From the NCBI GenBank assembly GCA_029931535.1, contig JAQPZY010001688.1, positions 8,903,001 through 8,967,000 of the forward strand: a stretch of DNA of 64,000 bases, given 5' to 3'. The position numbers and the translations under genes were made by a program. How positions within the stretch are numbered: the stretch's first letter is position 1; each line of letters begins with the position of its first letter. The DNA is from Margaritifera margaritifera (taxonomy: Eukaryota; Mollusca; Bivalvia; Unionida; Margaritiferidae). Under the pieces are notes generated by a model. It made no database searches, was not told the origin of the DNA, and saw only the letters and a list, made by a program, of their open reading frames with translations. Below are positions 11,901 to 23,900 of this stretch, piece by piece.

Positions 11901-14900
11901 AATATTATCTGAAGTGTTGATGATGTTTAGATATAATTGTGAGTGATTATCATTAATTTGTTTCAATCCAGCAGTGCTTGTATATTGATCTTTTTCCCTT
12001 TTGTTTTCTTTCCAGCCTATTAGCAATGCCGATTTTATTGTCCCTGTAGAGATTGATGGGACAATTCACCAAGTGTATGTGTTGAAAAGACCATTTGTTG
12101 ATGAGTTTCTACAGAAAATGGGAGAACTATTTGAATGTGTATTATTTACTGCTAGTTTAGCAAAAGTAAGTATACTTTGCAGGCTTTCCATAGTTTCATA
12201 AATGTCACATTTGATGCCTTGTGAATCTTAAAAATATGTCCTGCAGTTGTGCTAATTATTGCAAAATTTATTCCCACAAAGTTAAGTTTTGTTTTGAAAA
12301 ATGTAGACTTAATGATCAGATGAATATATAGGAAATTGCTCATGCTTTTTCCACAACTGTATGCTCACATGGAAATAGAGATTTATCTCCATCTCTTTAT
12401 AGAAACTATGCCTAATTTGTCAGTAAATTGCACCATACATTTGAGTCACATGTCACCATACATTTGAGTCACTTGTCGCCATACATTTGAGTCACATGTC
12501 ACCATTTTCAATAGGAAAAGCATGGACGAGACTCTTAAGATTTTTCAGATTTAAGAGTTTTCAATGATTTAAATTGTAAAAAATTTAAGAATTGGTCTGA
12601 TCTTGTAAAAAAAGATGCTTTTATTGGGTTTTAGGTAATTTTAATTTCTTTTTGAGTGAAGGTCATATTCATTCTAACATATTTCTGAACTGTTTATAAA
12701 AAGCACTTGACTGCAAAGAACGTGGAACCAGATTTGCTGCTGTATGAAGTGCCTCAAGATTAGGGACTATGCTTGTCCTTTTTCATCCCATACTATAAAA
12801 TACCTCAGATGTAAATGTTGTCCATTTCAACTGGCATCACACCCATTGTTGTTATTATGTCGTAATAACATAATTTACATTACACCAATTCAGTGACATG
12901 TCATCACTAATAGCAAAGCTGAAAGATTTCATTTTGTTCCATTTAAAAATTACCCAAATAAAATTACAGGTATATCATTGATTGTTGAAACGTCGTCAAA
13001 TGTTATTTTCAGTGCCTATCCTTCATTATGAGGATCTATTTTTTGCATATCTAGCTGGATATTCTTACACCAAAACTTGACAGTTTGGTAAGTATCACTA
13101 CAGTTACCTCCCAAGTTGAGAGTTGAAGCTGCAGGGCTCGAAATTAATGCTAATCCATTAACTCGCAGTTAGTGACTTTGCCATCAGATCACTAAAACCT
13201 CAGTCCTCACTAATCCGTTGGAGCAGTGAAAATTACTGTCAGTCAGTATCATAACAGTTAACAAGTGGTTTTGCGTTGGATGTATCAAATTAAATGCGAG
13301 TCAGCATTCCCTTTAATAGTTAATTCATCTGTTTATTGCATTAATTGTGTACCTACCAGAATCCTGCAATTGACAAGGTACAGTAAATGCTCACCACACA
13401 AATGGACAGGTGTTAAACCACTCATCCACTCATCAAGTAAATTAATGTGATTATTATCAAAACAGTCTTCACGCATGTTGAACTAGCCTGGTGTACTGGC
13501 TCCAAGCACTGATTTCATTAAAGGCGTTAACAAAAGGTATAAGGTATCAGACCAGTATTGACAATTGGAAAAGGTCGTGTTCTCCAACTTAATGAATAAT
13601 CCAGAAATATACCAAACAACATTATAATATTTATATCGTTGTTGATAAATATTCAGTGCATTGTGTGGTGACAATTGTTAACATGTGGAAGTATTTGCAA
13701 GTTCGCAGCTGCCACTGAATTGGCAGAAATTAGATGATAACAAGAGAGTGCGATTGCAAATATGATCAAGAGAAGAGACCTAAGAAAGTACCAGAAATGC
13801 TGGTCAAATTAATACGAATGGCTGATGTATGACCCTGCAAAGGCTGTGATGTTGTATACTCTTTGCACAGAGTATTCGGAGAAATATGAAAGTGCATGGG
13901 GTACTTCATTCATTGATGGGTCTAACAACTTAAAAAATCATCACTGGAGTCGCACAGTGCAACCTCCGTACACATAATGGCAGAGAGATATGTGAAATCA
14001 AAACAGAAAGTTGGTTCCTCAGAAGCTGAGCAAATTGTGGCATCTTTGATCAAGAGAGTCTAGAAGAAGCTTGAATATGAACTTCAACTTTTTGTTAGTC
14101 TTGTTGGTGAAATACATTTGTTATTGTTTTGAGTTGCTGTTAATGAATAGTAAATGTTGAATTAGAAACTGAACTGGCTTCTGTTTGATTTTAGCAAGAT
14201 CAGTGAAATTTAGTCAGGATCAGTACAAATTTTATTATGGTGGTCCTGTGGGTTAGTGAAAATGAATCCCAATTTCGAGCCCTGGGCTTGCATCAGACAG
14301 ATATGAGGATGATCCAGTTGTGTGTATGCTGTTTGTTTTACATATGATTTTTAGCGAACATTGTAGTCCTTGATTTTTTCAGCTCATTATGTCCTGGTTG
14401 ATACAGGGTTACACTCTTATCAGTATGTTGTATGCAGGTAAATAGAGTAGGCTTCAGAACTAAAATACATTGTTTCCTCACATTAACACTGTTCGGGGGG
14501 GGGGGGGGGCCAAAAATATGTACCATGTTAAAGGTGAGTTTGCCTAGTGGTCGATCACGATAACACTATGAGGGGGGGTGCGTCAATGTATACGATGTTA
14601 TAGGTGAGTTTGCCATATACTTGGATACATTACACAATGGTCCCTCTCATATAATAACACTGTTTTGGGGGGGGGGGCATAAACATGTACGATGTTATAG
14701 GCGAGTTTGCCTTGTACTTGGGTACATTACACAATGGTCACTCACAATAATACTGTGGGGTGGGCATAAACATGTACGATGTTATAGGTGAGTTTGCCTT
14801 GTACTTGGGTACATTACACAATGGTCACTCACAATAACACTGTTCAGGAAGGGGGAGGGGCATAAATGTGTACGATGTTATAATTGAGTTTGCCTTGTAC

Positions 14901-17900
14901 TTGGTTACATTACACAGTGGTCCCTCATACTAAAACTGTTCATGGGGGCCTAAATATTACCATGTTATAGGTGAGCTTGCCTTATACTGAGTTACATTAC
15001 ACAATGGTCCCTTATAATAAAACTCTTCAAGGGAGCCATAAAAGTATACCATGTTATGGGTGAATTTGCATTATACTGGAGTACATGATGCAGTGGACCC
15101 TGTCTGTAATGTTCAGGGGAGCCATAAGAGTACCATGACAATGGCAAGGTTGACTTATACCGCGGTACATTATATGGATAAATATAATTCAATTGTTGTA
15201 ATGGGATTTATGACCATACCTGTTGTCATATTAGTGACCATGTTATACGGAGGTGCTTTATTGTGAGGGCCCACTGTACATATTATTACTATGACTACGC
15301 CTGCTATGTAAAATAAACTGTTATACTGAGGTCCTTTATAGTGAGGGACTACTGTACATATTATTACTATGACCACCTGCTATGTAAAATGGGCTGTGTT
15401 ATACTGAGGTGCTTTATAGTGAGGGACTATTGTACATATTATTACTATGACCATACCTGCTATGTAAAATGGACTGTGTTATACTGAGGTCTTTTATAGT
15501 GAGGGAATACTGTACATATTACTATGACAATACCTGCTATGTAAAATGGGCTGTGTTATACTGAGGTCCTTTATAGTGAGGGACTACTGTACATATTACT
15601 ATGACCACCTGCTACGTAAAATGGGCTGTGTTATACTGAGGTCCTTTATAGTGAGGGACTACTGTACATTATTACTATGACCATACCTGCTATGTAAAAT
15701 GGGCTGTGTTATACTGAGGTCCTTTATAGTGAGGGACTACTGTACATATTATTACTATGACCACCTGCTATGTAAAATGGGCTGTGTTATACTGAGGTCC
15801 TTTATAGTGAGGGACTACTGTACATATTACTATGACCACCTGCTATGTAAAATAGGCTGTGTTATACTGAGGTCCTTTATAGTGAGGGACTACTGTACAT
15901 ATTATTACTATGACCATACCTGCTATGTAAAATGGGCTGTGTTATACTGAGGTCCTTTATAGTGAAGGACTACTGTACAAATTATTACTATGACCATACC
16001 TACTATGTAAAATGGACTGTGTTATACTGAGGTCCTTTATAGTGAGGGACTACTGTACATATTATTACTATGACCATACCTGCTATGTAAAATGGGCTGT
16101 GTTATACTGAGGTATCTTATGCAGGGCTGAAAATGAACTTTTTTCAGTATTAGCAGCATTTTGATAGGTGTAATATTTTTAACTAGCAAAAATTGTGCTA
16201 TATTCAGTGTTCACTAGCATATTTAATATTTAAAAAATAAAAATTTAAGCACACCTCCAAAATATCACTAACAAGAAACTTCTTCATTTTTCCTCAGTTA
16301 TCAATATCAGAATTGTAACTAGCAAAATGCTAACTTGCTAACATCAACTTCGGACCCTGTTATGGTGAGAGACCAATGTATTTGTATTAAATAAAAGTAT
16401 GACAATATTAGATTATGTTATGGATATTTACATTACTGAAAACTGAGAAGCATATTGTTTATATGCCTGCCTTGTGGCCAGGTGTATGATGTTTGTCTGT
16501 CTGTTACCAATTTATTTTCTGCGCAATAACTCGAGTTGTCCACAATCTACACTTACCAAACTTTGCGGATGGCTTGAAATTGAGGTATGGAAGAAACCTT
16601 TTGATTTTGAGGTCAAAGGTCAAGGTCTCTTTGACTATATGTAAGTATTGGTACTTCAGCACAACAGTGGCTATATGGCTCCAGCTAAAGGTAAAATTAA
16701 AAAATGTTAAAAATTGAATTGCACAAAAAAAATTACGAAGATAAACTCTTTTAAATATATGTAAACATAAAGTACAGTAAGATATATTATAAAATGTAAA
16801 GATGTTAAAATTCTGTAAAATGTATGTCAAATAAAAGATAAAGCTAAACACATTATAATCTTTAAAACATCTGGTCAAAATTTGTTATGTAAACCACATT
16901 CCCTCAAAAAGTCCAAGATTTTCTTGGATGATACATCATCATTTTGGTAGGAAAGAAGGCTATGGAATTAAAAGGTAAAAGGTCAAGGTTACTGATTGAA
17001 AGAAGACATATTTTTCGCATAAGTTTAGACCACATACCTTGACCAAAGTGTGCAGAAGTCTTAAACTTAAGGTATGGAAGAGACCTATTGATCTTGGGGT
17101 CAAAAGGTCAAGGTCATTGTGGTACAAAGATGCATGGGTTTTGCAGAATAACTTTTGTTTTACATTAAGTTCCTTGACCATACAATTTGGATGGCTTGGA
17201 CTTGGGGAAATAAAGAAATCTGTAGATTCTGGGGTCTAAATGTTGGAGGTCATGGTCATGGTAAGTCTAATAAGAAAATTGGCTTTTTCTTGCATATTTA
17301 GTAAAGGGAATTACATGTTCTGTGAATTCACATTTGTTTATGGGGAACTCATTTAGTAAATGGAATTACATGTTTTGTAAATTCACTTTTGTTTATGGGG
17401 AACTCATTTATTTAGCAAGGGCAATTACATGTTTTGTGAATTCACATTTGTGTATGGGGAACTCTTTTTTTAAGTAAAGGGAAGTACATGTTCTGTGAAT
17501 TCATTTTTGTTTTATGCAGCACTCATTTTTAGTCATTTCTGGGTTTCACAGCTATGATCCAAAGAAAAAGATGAACCTAGGAAGAAAATGGCCCCACACC
17601 CCACTCCCCAGTGGCATTGCTTAGAGTTTAAGTACTGTTGAAAATGTAATTTTTTGCAAACCCACAAAAACAAATGAATTTACAGTGTTTGGCAAACTGA
17701 CATTGTCGCTGTATTGACATCTCCTTTTTCTACAGCTATTATGCCTAAGAAAGCAGCTTATGTTCCATAGAAACCTTCAGATTGAAATACTATCATTCTC
17801 TTTTTCAGTATGCAGATCCTGTGGCAGATCTTTTAGACAAGTGGGGTGTATTTAGGGCAAGGTTGTTCAGGGAGTCTTGTGTCTTTCATAGAGGCAATTA

Positions 17901-20900
17901 TGTAAAGGTAAGAAATGTGTGTGTTTGTGGCTCACCTGTGAATGGCAAGACATAGGCATAATTGTATCACTTGTCTGGTGGTGTTATCAGAGGTACTTAG
18001 ATTATTGTATCACTTGTCTGGTGGTGTTATCAGAGGTACTTAGATTATTGTATCACTTGTCTGGTGGTGTTATCAGAGGTACTTAGATTCTGTTTCTGAA
18101 TTTTTTTTGACAAGTCAGCATCAGTTGGTGTTTTCAACTGAAACTTTGGGATAATTTTACAGTATGCCTAAAGTTTGCACCCTGATATATTAGGGGTCTT
18201 CCTTATATATGCAGAAAGCTATGTTATTGTATAAGTGTTCATTGGCAACACACCCAACTCCATAAAACCCTTGTTCGTTTCACCAGGGCATAAGGCCAAG
18301 TGAGAATATGTGTGGGTTATTGAATTTGTACTGACAATTATTTGTGTGGACAAATTATTTTGGCAGTGGCTCATCAGGCCCCCCAAAACAGCGAGACCAC
18401 GATAATAGTTAAAAAATATTTCCAGTAACCTATTTATTATATACTTGAGAACAAATTCTTACATAAAAATGTGTGTACATCATTATTGGACGAGGTGTAT
18501 CAATGTGGCTGTATCCATGTATCAATATTAGATTTCACATGGCATTGATGCCCGGTTGTTTTGTTATAGTAGTCCCAAAACAAATGACTGCATTCTGCAT
18601 GGTGTGTTGATTGAATGAAAACATGCAATCCTTTTAGGTTCTCCAGTTGCACATAAGAGAGAAATTTTCCGATTAGAAATAAGACGTGCTCATTTGCTGT
18701 AATACATCTTATTAATTCAGAGCGATAGAAATAACAATGCACGCAAAGGGGATTTTTCAACTCATCTACTAAACTGAAACTGGTGTGAAGTTTTATTTGT
18801 GTATAACTCCAAATACAGTTCAGAATCTGTGTATTTTCAGTGTATTTATGTGCCAAACATCTGTTTGTTGCTTTTTTGCTCAGAACTGACTTACTATACG
18901 GAACATTTTGCTAATGTGGTTATTGTTTAGTTGCTTTGTGGTGGCTCTCCTGTGAGATGCTCATCCATTTTACATCAACTGATTGTGAGTGCACATCCCT
19001 GAAAAAGGCTTAAGTAAAGCCAATGTATCTGATTGGCACCTTCACTATGGAAACTTGAAATAGCATCGGAAAATTTCAAAGCTTTTGGGAGGGTTTTTTG
19101 TTAGAAAAGCAATCATACATGTTTTTTCTGGTATCAGTGTTTGCTGAATCCATTGGATGTATTGAAACCCTTGCCCTTTGAGCTGGGGCTTCAATGACCA
19201 CCTTGGAATTCAGTGAATGTTGATACTGGAAAATATGTGTATGATCCCTATATAGATACAAACATTATTTTGCACACTGTCATTGAAATAACAAGCTGAA
19301 ACTTTGTGTTAAAACTTTGAAGTTCAATTTTTCATCTTCATGCAAATGAATTAAAAAAAACCTTGTCCATTGTAAATTTTCTAGGAATGATTCCCATTCA
19401 TGTTTACATATTGGTGACATCACATAATTGTGGTGATGTAAATGGAGCTGTTACATTGTATTGCTGGTAAAGTTTTCATGGCAACGAAATTATTATACTC
19501 TTTCTTGTTTTGTAAATAAAAACATTTAAATTTATGTAAGTAATCATTTGTTACCATTATTTGAACATAGTCTTTTTCTTGAAAGTCGGGCATCTGTGGT
19601 TTTTGTTTTTCTTGAAAGTCGGGCATCTGTGGTTTTTGGTACACAATCAACTCTAGATTGTATAAAAAAATATGTATCTCTGTCCTTTTAGGAGGCAGTT
19701 TAACCGATATTTGCAATTTCATTTTCTTCTCAGCAAAATTGAAATCAAGATTATCATTTGCTCAAAAACTAGTGTCCTCTCTACTATGTGCATTGGCTAC
19801 TTTGCCACCAGCATCAGTACTATATTAAATACATCTTTTAAAATGTAAAATATCATGATTTTCATTTTCCTGCCATTAGCATCTCCATACGCAGTGTTTT
19901 CTGTAAACTAAAGGAGTGCTGCAGTACTTACAGAGTTCCATTACAATGTTACCTTATACACTTTAATATGGGAAAATATTGAATAATTACTTTTAATGCA
20001 GAGTCAACAGGACTTGGTTAAAGTATATAATAAAGTGTGATCCCAAGTAAGTCATGCATCTTGCCTAATCTTTCGGTCAACATTAGCTTTTCTAAACTTC
20101 TCAAACATCACTATGACCGAGTCCCAAATTCACAAAACTCCTTAATTTTAGTACAGTAAAATTCTGATTTTGTTTCCTTTGATTATATAATTTCTGAAAA
20201 TTTCAGACAAACATTTCGGCATATTTAACAACATTCTTCAGTTGAATGAATCACAACTTTCAATTTTTTCATTAATAATATGGGGAGTTCAAATAATATA
20301 AAAGTTCAGCTTGAGTGCACACTGAAGTTGAAGGCTTGTGAATATAGAATCAGTGTTTAACTTGCATTTGATAATGCTTTTTGGCATCAGAAACATTGAA
20401 TAATAAACTGACAATACCAATCAGCCATCCAATATGGCTGCCATTTGTACATATGGAAAACGCAATTAATTTCTTCTCAAAAGCCACTCAACAAATTTGA
20501 ACCATATTATATACAAAACATGTTTGCATAAGTGTCTTTACTCAGATAGCCAGTGTCGACCAATGTATACCTTTTTTACAATCATGGTCATATTTTTCTT
20601 TTTAATTCAAAAGATAGGTAAATGTCAAATCTAAACTTGACTCCATTTTTTTCTACAAAACTGCCATACACTCAGACCTGTCTGAAACAATACAGGTTCA
20701 ATTCAATAAGGATTTGGTTTGTGGGATCTTGAAAAAGTGGCTGTTTAAAATGGGCAATAATTTAATATATATGGTTTGGTTTGGTTTGGTGTTTTATGAC
20801 ACAGCAATAGCAGTTTGGGTTAAGTAGAACTGAGGCAATTGGAGTAAAGTGCCCTGCCCAAGGATACACAATGGTAGCTGACCTGGGGTGACATGATAGT

Positions 20901-23900
20901 AGGATTTGAACCCACACCCTTTTGGTCGCAAGTCTGGTACACCAACCACTGAGCCACTGCAGCTCTTGTCCCCATTAGTTGCCTCTTGTGACATGCAGGG
21001 CATGCAGGAGTGTGCAATTTTTTTTTTTTTTTATTAAAATAGAAAAATAATTAAATACCAGTCATCCATCTTATTTCCTACAGCACAGGGTAACAACAGA
21101 AATTGTTTGCCCCTCGCCTTCCCTCTTGTGTTAACCATTATCCATACATCACAGGTTTTAAATCAGACTACACCAATTTTATAGTAGCAAATTTATGCTT
21201 CCACAATTTTTTTATGCAAGTAGCAAGCTAAGTTTAGGTAACATAGCCACTTAGCCACTAAAGTTCTTGCTACTGTTAATTTTGTATCACTAACTGTAAT
21301 CTGTATATGTTTTTTATTTTTTTTCAGGATTTAAGTCGGCTAGGTAGAGATTTAAGCCAAGTTGTGATAGTAGATAATTCACCAGCCTCCTATATCTTCC
21401 ATCCAGACAATGCGGTGAGTAAAACTGCACCTGTTGATCATCGCTTTAATTAAACATATCCTGTTGATTGAATTTATTTATTTTCCAGGGTATCATTTAC
21501 ATGGATTTGCAGAAAATTCCATTTTCTGTGATAGTTAAGTTCTTGGATATGTATGGGAGGAGTGTACCTTATATACTCATAAGTTGAATCCAACTGCAAA
21601 CTTCATAGACCCAGATCTGCCATTGCATAATGTGCTGGCAGTTCTGGGTCTGTGCAGTTTGTTAGGAGTAATCAGTCGAACAAACAACATAGACCCTGAT
21701 TTGCTGGCACATTATGCGATGGCAGATCAGAGTCTGTCTTTTTTGCAATTGGACTCAACTGAAATTTAAACTCAATGGGGATTAGTAAGAAGTTGCAACA
21801 AAATAAGAATTGTGCACATTTTTTGTGTGAAGAATGTGCTTTTTTTTTTACAATTTTTTTTATATTGAAAATCATGGTTTTCACTCAGTGAATATGTTGT
21901 CCTTGTGTACTTGTGAAACACGTCAATTATTTCCTGTGCGTCACGTGCTCAGTTCTGATTGGTTGCTAAGAAAGGTCAGGAGAGCACATGCTTGAAACTG
22001 GGGCTAGCTTGGTGGGACAGTGTGTTAAATGGCAAAACCAGTTAAAACTGACACTCTTTCATAATTTAGGAGTAATCGTTCTAATAACAGCCAGAGTGCA
22101 GATGTTTCTGTCAATAGGCACAGTGACAATGAACAAACAAATCCTCAGGCTAATCATGAATCAGACGATGCTAGTGAGGATGTGCCTAAATATGGTGGCA
22201 CTGAAACTGAGGGTCCATCCAACTTCAAGAAGAAAAAAAAATACTCTTAGTTCTGACTGAAAAAAAATCAAACATGTCTGGAAACAAATAAAAAAAAATG
22301 AGATACTTTGCAGTTGGTGTGTAAGAATTGGTGAAGAAAATTCCTTCACACTTGGAAATACTAATTTCAGGACATCAGCCCTTGACAGACATGTTGAATT
22401 ATCATCTCACAAACAGGCAATTCTGGATTTGAAACCAAGTGAAAATCTTAAAACTACATGCATGACAGCTATCATGTGACATGCAGGAAATACTTGGCAC
22501 TGTTTTTTTAAGATATAAGATTAGACAGAGAAGTGAAACGATTTGTAGCCCATGGTTTAGCAATGCTATAGGATAGGGACATAACTCTAAACTGTTCTTG
22601 AATTTTGTTCCCCGGATACATAGTTTTAACCTTCGTTTGGGTGGTCTCATGTTATATCCTTGTGAGCAGCAATGACAGATGATTAAGTTCCGAAAATCAT
22701 GCATATTCATGAGATATTTGTGCATTTGTATAAGCTTCTTACACGAGGACTGGCATTGAATTGAAGGTAAAATCAGTTAAACTAATTTTGGAAATCTACA
22801 TTTATCTCCAATACTTAGCATACACAACCAATTTACTGACTATTTTTAATTGTTTAGATATTGCTTTAATTGTTATGACTTTATTAGTTTCAAAAATAAA
22901 TGTATTCATCAGAAAATGTGGCTTTTAAAAACCTGGGGTGTAATATGTAAAGAGTAGTTTCCCTTATCAGAACAAAACCATGTAAAAGTGAGTTCAAGAA
23001 CTACTCAGTGTTTTATTCCATAGTAACACAGGAATTGTTATTACATTATTAGTTTAAAAATTAAATATATTCATGAGAAAATATGGCTTGTAATAACCCA
23101 GGTTATAATACGAAAGAGTAGGTTCCCCTTACTAGTAGTGTAACGACCAAAAATGGCAGCACCCTGTAAACATATCAATTAAAATGTTTTATTCCATAAC
23201 AGTTTTTGTATCTAGGAGATACTGGGCCTTTCTTTTACTTAATTAAATACTAAATAAAATGCTTATTGTTGCTCAGTATAGCTTTTTAGTCATATAACAT
23301 GATAATCAAATTAAAACACATCATTAACATTTTAAAAAGGCTCAAGACTTCAAATTACCCTTTCTCCTTTAAAAATAAAAATAGATTAAAAAAGAAAGCA
23401 TTTTTGAAAATGACTCATCAATACCTTTAACATGAGATATAGTTTATTTTTGTAATTCATTTTCAAAAATACATGCAGCATCCCTATATGGTTTGATTCT
23501 TTAATGGCAAGTTAGTAAACACAAGACTGATTTCAGTTTTAAGTGTTATACTGTAATATACAGAACACATGATATGAATTTAATACACTTATACTTGCTA
23601 TTGCAATGTTTGAATCTGTTAATGTTTTTTCTTTTTTTACACCATACTGGGATTCTCCCCTTGTTGTTACATTGGCCCCCCTTTTTTCAGATTCAGTGGG
23701 GGCAAGCGCCCACATTTACCAAATCCTAGATGCAACCCTGCACCAGGCGTGTTGTATCATGATTATTTTCTTCAATATAGTATGTATCACAATAGTATGA
23801 CATACATAAATAAATTGTAAAATACACAAGGGAGCCCATGTTTATGAAACAAACATTGCTTGTATCATTGTATAAAACCATTGTAGGATATGCTAAATTC

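Noticed and set aside
15699..15950. 83-codon frame with a repeated peptide
   Set aside because: It is a product of the 75-81-bp satellite.
18500..18856. 118-codon - strand frame within CTDSPL intron 4
   Set aside because: No motif, no repeat of the codon pattern and no splice context. It is consistent with chance in AT-rich DNA.
20820..21017. Functional tRNA gene
   Set aside because: The A and B boxes are followed by a SINE body and tail, and the cloverleaf cannot be completed.
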